Positions 24,618 to 33,024 of a stretch of DNA of 33,024 nt are shown here, in pieces; the stretch's first letter is position 1; each line of letters begins with the position of its first letter. The position numbers and the translations under genes were made by a program. Below the pieces are notes generated by a model that was not told where the DNA came from, did no database searches, and saw nothing but the letters and a program-made list of their open reading frames with translations. Source of the DNA: CANLBN01 sp047634655 (GTDB lineage: Bacteria > Pseudomonadota > Gammaproteobacteria > Pseudomonadales > Cellvibrionaceae); NCBI GenBank assembly GCA_047634655.1, contig JBLIHY010000013.1, positions 1 to 33,024 of the forward strand. The letters are read 5' to 3'.

Positions 24618-26078
24618 ATGACGACGAATCATTCAAATGCAGCCGATCAGGAAACGATCTACGACTACAAAGTAGTTAGACAATTTTCCATTATGACGGT
24701 TTTCTGGGGCATTTTCGGTATGTCTATAGGTGTACTTATCGCTGCCCAGCTAGCCTGGCCCGAGCTGAATAATTTTCTGCAACCCTACAGCCACTTCGGC
24801 CGCCTGCGACCGCTGCACACCAACTCTGTTATCTTCGCTTTTGGAGGCTGCGCCTTATTCGCAACTTCCTACTACGTAGTCCAGCGGACCTGCCAGGCGC
24901 GCTTATTTGGTGGCTGGTTAGTGCCATTTACCTTTTGGGGCTGGCAACTGGTTATTGTGCTCGCCGCAATCACTCTGCCCATGGGACTGACTACTTCCAA
25001 GGAATATGCAGAACTAGAGTGGCCAATCGACATTCTTCTCGCCATAGTCTGGATAGCTTATGCCATCGTATTTTTCGGCACGATCGTCAAACGCAAAACT
25101 TCTCATATTTATGTGGCCAACTGGTTCTACGGTGCCTTTATTTTAACGGTAGCCGTGTTACATCTGGTCAATAGTGCTGCCATACCGGTCACCCTGACCA
25201 AGTCCTACTCCGCCTATGCTGGGGCCGCCGATGCTATGGTCCAATGGTGGTACGGCCACAATGCTGTTGGATTCTTCTTAACAGCCGGTTTTCTCGGCAT
25301 GATGTATTACTTTGTTCCCAAACAGGCAGGGCGTCCGGTCTATTCTTACCAATTGTCAATTGTTCACTTTTGGGCGCTGATTTCGCTATACATCTGGGCG
25401 GGGCCACACCACTTGCACTACTCAGCTCTGCCAGATTGGGCTCAGAGTCTGGGCATGGTGATGTCTATAATTCTTCTGGTGCCGAGCTGGGGTGGCATGA
25501 TCAATGGCATCATGACCCTCTCAGGAGCCTGGCACAAACTGCGTACCGACCCCACTCTCAGATTCCTGGTGGTTTCTCTGTCCTTCTATGGTATGTCAAC
25601 TTTTGAAGGCCCAATGATGGCCATAAAGAGCGTAAACGCCCTATCGCATAATACCGACTGGACCATTGGTCACGTCCACTCTGGCGCCCTCGGCTGGGTA
25701 GCGATGATTTCTATCGGAGCGCTCTATCATCTGATACCCGTACTATTCCGCCGTGTGCAAATGTGGAGTGTGGATATGATTAATGCCCACTTTTGGCTCG
25801 CGACAGCGGGCACCGTTCTCTATATAGCTTCTATGTGGGTCAATGGTATTTCTCAGGGTTTAATGCGAAGAGCTTTCAACCAAGACGGCTCTCTAACTTA
25901 TTCGTTCATCGACTCCGTGGAAGCCAGTTACGGAGGTTATGTTGTTCGCTTTCTCGGTGGCTGTTTGTTCTTGCTGGGTATGCTGTTAATGGCATACAAC
26001 ATCTATCGGACCATTCGCGAACCAAATGAAAAGCCTGCCGGTGAAAAAATTAGCGTCCCCGACGCTCGACCAGCGTAA
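24618..26078 (+). CDS. ccoN: Cytochrome c oxidase cbb3-type, subunit I
   Basis: Catalytic subunit of the high-affinity cbb3 oxidase in the inner membrane, carrying low-spin heme b and the heme b3-CuB site. It has 486 residues and about 12 membrane helices. Ligand histidines are visible: H67 in LRPLHTN, H214 in WYGHNAV, H264-H265 in GPHHLHY, and H352/H354 in GHVHSGALGW. The cluster follows in the standard order ccoNOQP. The ATG at 24618 is supported by length and by the DYKVVRQF start region. The 268 bp upstream shows no clear ANR box. Confidence 0.97.
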   Translation: MTTNHSNAADQETIYDYKVVRQFSIMTVFWGIFGMSIGVLIAAQLAWPELNNFLQPYSHFGRLRPLHTNSVIFAFGGCALFATSYYVVQRTCQARLFGGWLVPFTFWGWQLVIVLAAITLPMGLTTSKEYAELEWPIDILLAIVWIAYAIVFFGTIVKRKTSHIYVANWFYGAFILTVAVLHLVNSAAIPVTLTKSYSAYAGAADAMVQWWYGHNAVGFFLTAGFLGMMYYFVPKQAGRPVYSYQLSIVHFWALISLYIWAGPHHLHYSALPDWAQSLGMVMSIILLVPSWGGMINGIMTLSGAWHKLRTDPTLRFLVVSLSFYGMSTFEGPMMAIKSVNALSHNTDWTIGHVHSGALGWVAMISIGALYHLIPVLFRRVQMWSVDMINAHFWLATAGTVLYIASMWVNGISQGLMRRAFNQDGSLTYSFIDSVEASYGGYVVRFLGGCLFLLGMLLMAYNIYRTIREPNEKPAGEKISVPDARPA

Positions 26079-26089
26079 GGAGTATTCTC

Positions 26090-26707
26090 ATGAAGAATCA
26101 TGATATCGTCGAAACTAATCTCGGGCTGCTACTGGCACTAGTAATCGTTGCTATCAGCTTCGGTGGCCTGGTACAAATTGTCCCCCAATTTTTTTTAGAG
26201 GAGACAACTGCCCCCGTGGAAGGCTTAAAACCTTTGCAGGCAGCAGCCCTGGAGGGCCGCGATATATACATTCGCGAGGGATGTACGGTTTGCCACACGC
26301 AAATGGTGAGGCCACTGCGAGCGGAAGTGGAACGCTACGGACATTACTCTGTGGCGGGTGAGTCCGTCTACGAGCATCCCTTTCTTTGGGGATCAAAACG
26401 CACCGGACCAGATTTGGCTCGGGTGGGTAGTCGCTACAGTGACGCCTGGCACAAAGCACACTTGTACAATCCCCGAAACCTTGTCCCCAAATCGAACATG
26501 CCCGCTTTTCCATGGTTGTTTGATAATGTTATCGATGCCAGTACAACACCGAAAAAAATGGCGGCTTTGCGCAAAGTTGGCGTCCCCTACACCGATGAAG
26601 ATATCGCAGGCGCGGAGGCAGCCGTCCGCGACATGACGGAGATCGACGCGCTGGTTATCTACCTACAACAGCTGGGGACTCTGCCGATTCTCCAACAAAG
26701 AAGATAA
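26090..26707 (+). CDS. ccoO: Cytochrome c oxidase cbb3-type, subunit II (monoheme)
   Basis: Membrane-anchored monoheme cytochrome c of 205 residues that passes electrons to CcoN. An N-terminal helix (about 13-33) anchors it. The heme c motif is C65-T-V-C68-H69, followed by QMVRPLRAEVERYG. The distal methionine is in NMPAFPW. A GGAG lies right after the ccoN stop, 11 bp from this ATG. Length is normal for gammaproteobacteria. Confidence 0.97.
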   Translation: MKNHDIVETNLGLLLALVIVAISFGGLVQIVPQFFLEETTAPVEGLKPLQAAALEGRDIYIREGCTVCHTQMVRPLRAEVERYGHYSVAGESVYEHPFLWGSKRTGPDLARVGSRYSDAWHKAHLYNPRNLVPKSNMPAFPWLFDNVIDASTTPKKMAALRKVGVPYTDEDIAGAEAAVRDMTEIDALVIYLQQLGTLPILQQRR

Positions 26708-26712
26708 TCTGT

Positions 26713-26910
26713 ATGGATATTGGAACTTTGAGAGGCCTGACTACTATTTTGGTAATGGTAGTCTTTATTGGTATTTGCTGGTGGGCGTTTTCACCCAAAC
26801 GTAAAAAGCAATTCGAAAAAGCGGCCCATCTACCTTTCGACGACGATGACCAACACAAGAGAACAGCTTCGAAGTCCGATGCTGAGCAAAGTGACGACAA
26901 AAATCAGTAA
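26713..26910 (+). CDS. ccoQ: cbb3-type oxidase small subunit CcoQ
   Basis: A 65-residue protein with one membrane helix at about 8-24 (LTTILVMVVFIGICWWAF) and a charged cytoplasmic tail (SPKRKKQFEKAA, then FDDDDQ). These are typical of CcoQ/FixQ, which stabilises the oxidase complex. It starts 5 nt after the ccoO stop and sits in the normal place between ccoO and ccoP. Confidence 0.93.
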   Translation: MDIGTLRGLTTILVMVVFIGICWWAFSPKRKKQFEKAAHLPFDDDDQHKRTASKSDAEQSDDKNQ

Positions 26911-26933
26911 GGCACCGTGACAAAGTAATAGGT

Positions 26934-27845
26934 TTGATTATGAGTACATTTTGGCATTTATGGATCGTTGTGTTGACAACTGTAAACTTGCTCCTAATTT
27001 TATGGGTATTGTTAGCAAACCGGAAAGTGGCCGTTGACGATACCGAGCATCCAGAAAATCGTACAACTGGCCACGTGTATGACGGGATTGAGGAGTACGA
27101 TAACCCGCTGCCGCGCTGGTGGTTTTTTCTATTCATCGGCACTTTCGTCTTTACTGTATTTTACCTGCTGCTCTACCCGGGTATGGGTAATTCAAAAGGA
27201 TTGCTCGGCTGGACTAGCGTGAACCAGTTAGAACGCGAGCAAGAGAAAGCACAATCTCAATACAAAAGCAGCTACGGCGTTTATTCGACCATGTCGGTAG
27301 ATGAATTAGTGGAAGAACCTCAGGCTATGAAAATGGCCCAGCGCATCTTCAGCAACAACTGCGCAGTCTGTCACGGCAAGGACGGTGGCGGCTACCTCGG
27401 CTTTCCCAACTTAACCGATGAAGATTGGCTTTGGGGCGGTTCTCCCGCAAAAATCAAGGAGACGCTCATCAATGGCCGACAGGCCGCCATGCCTGCCTGG
27501 AGTAGTATTCTCGGTGAAAAAGGTATCGCGGATGTCACTCAACACGTACTGAGCTTATCGAACAGAGAGCATAATCCAGAGCGCGCCGAGATCGGGGCCG
27601 CTATCTTTGCGCAGAACTGCGCGGCCTGTCACGGAGCTGATGGCAAAGGAATGAACATACTCGGAGCACCCAATCTCACTGATGACATCTGGTTGTACGA
27701 AGGCACTCCCGAGGGAATTCGCCATACCTTGCGCAACGGCCGCAATGGCGTCATGCCGTCTCAAGAAAATCGCCTTCGACCGGAAAAGATCCATCTACTG
27801 ACTGCTTATGTCTACTCTCTATCAATGGAAATGGAAAAAGAATAG
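26934..27845 (+). CDS. ccoP: Cytochrome c oxidase cbb3-type, subunit III (diheme)
   Basis: Diheme c subunit of 303 residues that receives electrons from soluble cytochrome c. Two N-terminal helices (about 5-26 and 57-78) form the gammaproteobacterial long type. The heme motifs are C143-AV-C146-H147 and C229-AA-C232-H233, with the axial methionines in the AAMPAW and GVMPSQ regions. The gene follows ccoQ by 23 nt. An 86-bp gap then precedes ccoG. Confidence 0.97.
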   Translation: MIMSTFWHLWIVVLTTVNLLLILWVLLANRKVAVDDTEHPENRTTGHVYDGIEEYDNPLPRWWFFLFIGTFVFTVFYLLLYPGMGNSKGLLGWTSVNQLEREQEKAQSQYKSSYGVYSTMSVDELVEEPQAMKMAQRIFSNNCAVCHGKDGGGYLGFPNLTDEDWLWGGSPAKIKETLINGRQAAMPAWSSILGEKGIADVTQHVLSLSNREHNPERAEIGAAIFAQNCAACHGADGKGMNILGAPNLTDDIWLYEGTPEGIRHTLRNGRNGVMPSQENRLRPEKIHLLTAYVYSLSMEMEKE

Positions 27846-27931
27846 TCAGTGCGTTGGCTATCGCCGCGAACCATTGACTTCGGTACGCAATAGTGATTTC
27901 ACGCCCAAAGGCTGCCTGAAACCTCCTTTAT

Positions 27932-29398
27932 ATGACTGAAACTTCAGACAAAAATACCTCGCCAAGTACCGACGAAATCCGCTACGTCAACCTGTACGAA
28001 GCCGCTGACAAGATCTATACCCGAAAGATCAGCGGTTTCTATCAATCCATCCGCCGCTATACCGGCATACCGCTGCTTTTAGGATTTTTACTGATACCGT
28101 GGTTGGTCATCGACGGGCGTCCGGCAATATTATTCGATTTGCCCGAGCGCAATTTTTATATTCTTTGGTGGGTCTTTGGCCCACAAGATGGAATGTATCT
28201 AGCCTGGTTGTTGATTATTTCCGCCTTTCTATTATTTGCGGTTACGGTTCTCTGGGGGCGGGTGTGGTGTGGTTTCACCTGTCCGCAAACTGTTTGGACC
28301 TTGATGTTTATCTGGGCGGAAACCCTCTTTGAGGGAGATCGCAACCAACGGATAAAGCTCGACAACAACGATTGGACAACCGAGAAGGCCCTGCGCAGAT
28401 CGAGTAAATACACGCTCTGGCTAATCATCGCCTTTATCACCGGCGCCACTTTCATTAGTTACTTTTATCCCATTCGCGAGTTGTTATTGGGATTTCTGCC
28501 CAGGCTAAACGACAACGCAATGCTGGTGTGGGACGGTAGTGCTTCCGCTACTTTGTGGACGCTCTTCTTCACCTTTATGACTTTTATGAATGCCGGGTTT
28601 TTAAGAGAACAAGTCTGTATCTACATGTGCCCCTACGCACGTTTCCAATCGGTCATGTACGATGAGGATACCTTGGCGGTGCATTACGATGAGGCTCGCG
28701 GCGAACAACGCGGCTCACGAAAAATCGGGGAAAACTACGAAGCCAAGGGGATGGGCGACTGTGTCGACTGCTCTTGGTGCGTCCAAGTTTGCCCGGTAGA
28801 CATCGATATTCGCGACGGCTTGCAGTCTGAATGTATTAACTGTGGGCTCTGTGTCGATGCCTGCAATGCCGTTATGGACACGATGAACTATAGCCGCGGA
28901 TTGATTCGTTATACCAGCGAAAATCAACTAAAAAACGGCAAAACAACTTTTCTACGCCCTCGGGTATTCGGCTATTTTGCCTTGGTTGTAGTAATGGTTA
29001 CTGTGTTCAGTGTTTCTCTGGCGTATCGCAATCCCGTCCGTATTGATATCGACCGCGATCGCGGCGTCAGAATGTACAAGTTACAAGGCGACAAGGTACA
29101 AAACGTTTACTCTGTGAAGATCAACAACATGCACACTGAACCCCACGAATTTTCTCTACGTGTCGATGGGCCCGGCGATTTCACTATAGTACGCTACCGC
29201 AGCTTGCCCATTGAACCCAACGAAATTTTTACCGTACCTGTGCGAGTGGAAGTGGACCGGTCGGATTTGCAACAAATCAAGACGGCGATCACCTTCACGC
29301 TTACCGCCAAAGACGACACCTCTATCGTTGCCAAAGAAGCGACGACTTTTATTGGCCCGGAGCCAAAAAACCCTACTAACTCTATTCAAGCACAATGA
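27932..29398 (+). CDS. ccoG: cbb3 oxidase maturation protein CcoG (FixG/RdxA-like)
   Basis: Membrane iron-sulfur protein of 488 residues needed for cbb3 assembly; it acts as a Cu(II) reductase in Rhodobacter. Helices at about 50-70, 85-110 and 160-180 surround WCGFTCPQTVW. Two cysteine clusters follow: C277, C280, C283, C287 and C301, C304, C307, C311, spaced as in [4Fe-4S] ferredoxins. A last helix precedes a C-terminal Ig-like FixG domain (about 370-480). The start has no strong ribosome site. ccoH begins 4 nt after its stop. Confidence 0.95.
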   Translation: MTETSDKNTSPSTDEIRYVNLYEAADKIYTRKISGFYQSIRRYTGIPLLLGFLLIPWLVIDGRPAILFDLPERNFYILWWVFGPQDGMYLAWLLIISAFLLFAVTVLWGRVWCGFTCPQTVWTLMFIWAETLFEGDRNQRIKLDNNDWTTEKALRRSSKYTLWLIIAFITGATFISYFYPIRELLLGFLPRLNDNAMLVWDGSASATLWTLFFTFMTFMNAGFLREQVCIYMCPYARFQSVMYDEDTLAVHYDEARGEQRGSRKIGENYEAKGMGDCVDCSWCVQVCPVDIDIRDGLQSECINCGLCVDACNAVMDTMNYSRGLIRYTSENQLKNGKTTFLRPRVFGYFALVVVMVTVFSVSLAYRNPVRIDIDRDRGVRMYKLQGDKVQNVYSVKINNMHTEPHEFSLRVDGPGDFTIVRYRSLPIEPNEIFTVPVRVEVDRSDLQQIKTAITFTLTAKDDTSIVAKEATTFIGPEPKNPTNSIQAQ

Positions 29399-29402
29399 CA
29401 CT

Positions 29403-29924
29403 ATGAAGACAGACATCAGCAAACCCTGGTATAGGGAATTTTGGGCTTGGTTTATTCTCTCTCCGTTGATCTTGGTGGTAATTGTCTCTTCCTTTACCGT
29501 CACCGTTGCCTTTCGCTACGCCGACGATCGCGTGCTCGATAATTATTATAAAGAAGGGCGTATGATCAATATGCGTTTAGATCAGGATCTACTTGCCCGG
29601 GATCTACAGGTTGAGGCCATTATTTATTTTGATACCCAAATCGGGGAACTGGTACTGACACTGAATTTAGAAGATGCTGATTACCCCGAACAATTAAGAT
29701 TAGAAATGAGCCACCCAGCAGAGGCTTCAGAAGATCACTACCTGACGTTAACACGCTTGGCAAAAAACCAATATTCCACAGAATTATTCAGAGCCGATTA
29801 TCGCTACCGCTGGTATCTTCGTTTATTACCTGCAATGGTGGAAAAGAATAAAACTAGCTGGCGTCTGCGTGGCGAAATCGATTTTTCTCGCAGTAACAGC
29901 GTTACGCTAACACCCGATGACTAA
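29403..29924 (+). CDS. ccoH: cbb3 oxidase assembly protein CcoH (FixH)
   Basis: A 173-residue FixH-family protein with one N-terminal membrane helix (about 13-37, after KPWYREFWAW) and a periplasmic domain. CcoH helps cbb3 subunits assemble and stays with the complex. The start at 29403 matches the family's PWYREFWAW opening; a longer frame from 29211 overlaps ccoG and is rejected. Its stop overlaps the ccoI start by 8 nt, which suggests coupling. Confidence 0.92.
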   Translation: MKTDISKPWYREFWAWFILSPLILVVIVSSFTVTVAFRYADDRVLDNYYKEGRMINMRLDQDLLARDLQVEAIIYFDTQIGELVLTLNLEDADYPEQLRLEMSHPAEASEDHYLTLTRLAKNQYSTELFRADYRYRWYLRLLPAMVEKNKTSWRLRGEIDFSRSNSVTLTPDD

Positions 29925-32358
29925 CGCTTTATCAGAATCTCTCGCCACCGATAAGACATCACCACTTGAAGGTAACTGTTTTCATTGCGGTTTGAATCTA
30001 ACCGACAACGAATCGTTCACTTTAACTATCCGAGACCAGCCACGCCATTTTTGTTGCGCGGGGTGCCAATCCATCGCCGCCATGATCTATCAAGGCGGTC
30101 TCGACAAGTTTTATCAATATCGCTCCTCTCTAAGTAAACGCCCACAATATCCTCAAGCCGACTTTAGTCTGTACGATCGCAATAATATCCAAAAAGACTT
30201 TGTTACCAATAACAGTGATTCGACAAAAAATATTCAACTGCTGCTGGATGGCATTCATTGCGCCGCCTGTGTTTGGCTGATAGAACAAGCCATAGGGACG
30301 CAAGAGGGAGTTGAACAAGTGAGCGTCAATTCAGCCACTCATCAGTGTCAAATCAGGTGGCGGCCCGAGAAAATAACGCTCAGTAAACTTATGGAGCAAT
30401 TAGCTGGCATTGGTTACCGCCCCCAGCTATTCACTCGCGAGCGGCAGCAGGAACAACAAAAACAACAATATCGCCAACTGCTATTGCGCATGGCATTTGC
30501 CGGTTTTGCCATGATGCAGGTAGGGATGGTCGCCGTCGCTCTCTATGCCGGTGATATTCAGGGTATCGAAACACAGTGGGAAGATTTACTGCGTTGGGTC
30601 AGTTTGCTGGTCGCGACACCGGTCGTACTTTTTAGTGCCCGGCCTTTCTGGCAAGGTGCCTGGAGCAGTATCAAAAACCTGTTGGCTAAACGCCATGGTT
30701 ATCTGACCATGGATGTTCCGGTGTCACTAGCCATCATTCTGGCTTACTGCGCAAGTGCGTGGGCCACGTTTGATCAAAGTGGTGAGGTCTATTTCGATTC
30801 GATCGCGATGTTTACTTTTTTCCTACTGTTGGGACGCTATCTTGAAATGCGTCTACGGGTACGTAATCAAGAACTGACCGGGATGACGACTGAGCTGCTG
30901 CCAATAACCGTATCTCGGGTAAGCAAGAGTGGTCGGATAGATGTCGTCTCGCGATCCGAGTTGTCCGTAGGCGATCGTATTCGTGTATTTGATGGCGGCA
31001 CGGTTCCCTGTGACGGGATCGTTACCGATGGCAAAAGCCTGGTGATTGAAAGCTTATTGACGGGCGAAGCCAAGCCGGTGCCAAAGTCCGTAGGCGATAA
31101 GGTGATTGCCGGGACAATCAACACCGAGAGCAGTTTATCTGTGGAAGTCAGCGCCACTGGTGAAGCAACGCGACTGTCTACCATCGGCCGTCTAGCCCGC
31201 AACGCAAAGCAAAATAAACCGTATTTACAACAACTGGCGGATAGAGTCGCTGGCTACTTCGTGATTGCCATTTTATCCATCGCAACTGTGGTTTTTTTCA
31301 CTTGGTGGCAACTGGAACCGCAATCGGCGCTGTGGATTACGCTGTCGGTACTGGTAGTAACGTGCCCCTGCGCTTTATCGCTGGCCACTCCGGCAGCATT
31401 GACGGCTTCGGTGGCGTCCATGCGACAGCAAGGGCTGCTCATATTGAAATCCCATGTGACGGAAACTTTGCCAAAAGTTGATCGGATTATCTTCGATAAG
31501 ACCGGGACATTAACGCATGGCACACCAGTAGTCAGTTCCGTGGAGATACTGGATTCAGATTATGACAGAGCTCAAGTCCTGGCCATTGCAGCAGCACTGG
31601 AAAATGGTTGCCAACACCCTCTGGCAAAGGCCTTCACCCCCTATTTTGGACCATTCCATGCCGATGGACACCGTGTGAAAGTAGGTCATGGAGTAAGCGG
31701 TCATATTCAGGGTAGTGTCTACCGGCTTGGGAAACCGGAGTTTGCCATGGCTTCTCCAATTGATTCATCATTTAGTGCCGATTCGGGTCTGTTATTGACG
31801 AAAGAAGACAAACCAGTGGCCTTGATTCAACTAGAGGATCAACTGCGCGAGAGTGCGCTCCCCGCGATCCAACAATTGCAAAAACAAGGGATTGACGTCG
31901 AAATTCTCAGCGGCGATCACTCCTCAGTGGTTGCTGATATAGCGCATCACTTGGGGGTTTCCTGGCGAGCTGAACAATCGCCAGAAGACAAGCTACGCTA
32001 TATTCGCGAGCAACAGAAAAAGCAACATCGCATACTAATGGTCGGTGATGGTATCAACGATATCCCCGTTTTAGCGGGCGCAGATGTTTCTGTTGCAATG
32101 GATTCAGCCAGTGATTTTGCCCGTACTCAGGCCGACAGTGTGCTATTACACGGTAATTTAACCGTCCTGCCGAAGATGATTAGACTCTCCCACCGTGCGG
32201 CGCACATTATTCGACAGAATTTATGGTGGGCTCTTGGCTACAATATAACCGCCTTACCTCTGGCAGCTATGGGTTACATCCCACCCTATCTGGCAGCTAT
32301 AGGCATGTCCGCCAGCTCGTTGATTGTGGTTATCAATGCGATGCGACTTTATCGTTGA
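29917..32358 (+). CDS. ccoI: Copper-exporting P1B-type ATPase for cbb3 assembly (CcoI/FixI)
   Basis: An 813-residue Cu+ P-type ATPase that delivers copper for CcoN maturation rather than general resistance, judging by the neighbours. A cysteine-rich N-terminal domain (CFHCG with C21 and C24, then CCAGC) is followed by a heavy-metal-associated domain with C115-x2-C118. Eight membrane helices carry the ion motif C483-P-C485. The phosphorylated aspartate D527 lies in DKTGT. Also visible are SLLTGEAKPV, the nucleotide-domain CQHP and MVGDGINDIPVL. The ccoS gene that normally follows is not seen. Confidence 0.95.
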   Translation: MTNALSESLATDKTSPLEGNCFHCGLNLTDNESFTLTIRDQPRHFCCAGCQSIAAMIYQGGLDKFYQYRSSLSKRPQYPQADFSLYDRNNIQKDFVTNNSDSTKNIQLLLDGIHCAACVWLIEQAIGTQEGVEQVSVNSATHQCQIRWRPEKITLSKLMEQLAGIGYRPQLFTRERQQEQQKQQYRQLLLRMAFAGFAMMQVGMVAVALYAGDIQGIETQWEDLLRWVSLLVATPVVLFSARPFWQGAWSSIKNLLAKRHGYLTMDVPVSLAIILAYCASAWATFDQSGEVYFDSIAMFTFFLLLGRYLEMRLRVRNQELTGMTTELLPITVSRVSKSGRIDVVSRSELSVGDRIRVFDGGTVPCDGIVTDGKSLVIESLLTGEAKPVPKSVGDKVIAGTINTESSLSVEVSATGEATRLSTIGRLARNAKQNKPYLQQLADRVAGYFVIAILSIATVVFFTWWQLEPQSALWITLSVLVVTCPCALSLATPAALTASVASMRQQGLLILKSHVTETLPKVDRIIFDKTGTLTHGTPVVSSVEILDSDYDRAQVLAIAAALENGCQHPLAKAFTPYFGPFHADGHRVKVGHGVSGHIQGSVYRLGKPEFAMASPIDSSFSADSGLLLTKEDKPVALIQLEDQLRESALPAIQQLQKQGIDVEILSGDHSSVVADIAHHLGVSWRAEQSPEDKLRYIREQQKKQHRILMVGDGINDIPVLAGADVSVAMDSASDFARTQADSVLLHGNLTVLPKMIRLSHRAAHIIRQNLWWALGYNITALPLAAMGYIPPYLAAIGMSASSLIVVINAMRLYR

Positions 32359-32417
32359 TGAACCAATTTTAGAAAAACAGCATTAGAGTAAACGGTAGGC
32401 ACCGATTTAACCTACTC

Positions 32418-32435
32418 AAGTATTTGAGAATACTT
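32418..32435. repeat. AT-rich hairpin downstream of ccoI
   Basis: AAGTATT (32418-32424), 4-nt loop, AATACTT (32429-32435), a perfect 7-bp stem 60 bp after ccoI. It could end the cco transcript, although the stem is AT-rich and no clear T-run follows. Confidence 0.4.
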
Positions 32436-32550
32436 ACTTATACGCCCGAGCTTCGCCGTCTCGGAAAATCTAACTTTGGTCTATACTCTTACGGATTGAT
32501 GATATTCCGCATCAAACCTTTTTCATTCCACCGGCTACAGCACGCGCGCA

Positions 32551-33024
32551 ATGACCGTTAACACCGTCCCTGATCTGATTACTACCATCACCCACCAACT
32601 CAATGGCATTCTTTTAGGTAAGGAGAACCAAGTAAAGTTGGCTCTGGCCTGCTTCCTGGCTCGCGGACATTTATTAATAGAAGATTTACCCGGTATGGGT
32701 AAAACCACTCTGGCCCACGGTCTGGCTAAAGTCCTGGGCTTAGATTTTCAGCGCATCCAATTTACCAGTGATTTGCTCCCCGGCGATATCGTTGGCGTCT
32801 CTGTGTTCGACACCGATACCAATGAGTTCAAGTTTCGTCACGGGCCGGTTTTCACCCAGATCCTGATGGCTGACGAGATCAACCGTACGTCTCCAAGAAC
32901 ACAGAGTGCTTTATTAGAGGCTATGTCAGAGAACCAGGTAACCGTAGATGGCGTCACGCGACATCTAGATCAGCATTTTTTTGTAGTTGCCACTCAGAAT
33001 TCGCAGCATCAAACCGGGACTTTT
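32551..33024 (+). CDS. MoxR-family AAA ATPase (partial, cut by window end)
   Basis: The first 158 codons of a MoxR-type AAA+ ATPase. It has Walker A GMGKTTLA at about 49-56, LLPGDIVGVSVF, FKFRHGPVFTQ, Walker B LMADEINRTSPRTQSALLEAM and ATQNSQ (sensor 1 region). MoxR proteins act as chaperones, often with downstream DUF58 and von Willebrand-A proteins, to mature enzymes or envelope complexes. The rest of the gene and its partners lie outside the window. It starts 192 bp after ccoI with no clear ribosome site. Confidence 0.93.
   Translation, partial: MTVNTVPDLITTITHQLNGILLGKENQVKLALACFLARGHLLIEDLPGMGKTTLAHGLAKVLGLDFQRIQFTSDLLPGDIVGVSVFDTDTNEFKFRHGPVFTQILMADEINRTSPRTQSALLEAMSENQVTVDGVTRHLDQHFFVVATQNSQHQTGTF

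Noticed and set aside
1..33024. CRISPR array, tRNA or rRNA genes, prophage or defence genes
   Set aside because: None seen: no regularly spaced repeats, no tRNA-like cloverleaf I could identify, and all long frames are assigned.

Overview
This window reads as a housekeeping segment of a gammaproteobacterial chromosome. All recognisable proteins are gammaproteobacterial in type: a type I GshA, a cbb3 oxidase cluster of Pseudomonas-like layout, a MutL with the endonuclease motifs typical of bacteria without MutH, LPS genes (waaA, msbA), a TolC channel, ComM, and an argC/DUF6776/bactofilin block of the kind known near argC in Pseudomonas. Base composition looks moderate, near half GC, with AT-rich intergenic stretches. 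I suspect a marine Pseudomonadales/Cellvibrionales-like bacterium, but no rRNA gene is present to settle this.

Layout. 1-770: the last codons of a BON-domain gene, then a solo IS200/IS605 element (tnpA between two terminal hairpins). 768-3598: a class IV HDAC-like hydrolase divergent from mutL. 4100-5728: gshA. 5959-8327 (minus): argC, a membrane coiled-coil protein and a bactofilin. 8937-10735: a ClC chloride channel gene broken by an 8-bp tandem duplication inside its selectivity motif. 10987-12751: the heme genes hemJ and hemL. 12816-14680 (minus): rpsU, yqeY and rpoH. 15253-20627: tolC facing an envelope cluster of UDP-glucuronate 4-epimerase, msbA and waaA. 20933-22456 (minus): comM. 23114-24349: argG. 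24618-32358: the cbb3 oxidase genes ccoNOQP followed by the maturation genes ccoG, ccoH and ccoI, with no ccoS at the expected place. 32551-33024: the start of a MoxR-type AAA ATPase cut by the window end.

How the genes work together. HemL makes 5-aminolevulinate and HemJ oxidises protoporphyrinogen, feeding heme to the cbb3 oxidase. CcoI supplies copper to CcoN, and CcoG and CcoH assist maturation. MsbA flips lipid A that WaaA has decorated with Kdo. ArgC and ArgG are two separated steps of arginine synthesis. RpoH is the heat-shock sigma factor and may carry an envelope-stress (RpoE-type) promoter.

I found no clear new multi-gene system. The best leads are the reversible-looking frameshift in the ClC gene, the rpsU-yqeY-rpoH arrangement where dnaG-rpoD would be expected, the bactofilin/coiled-coil pair, and several unexplained inverted repeats in intergenic DNA.
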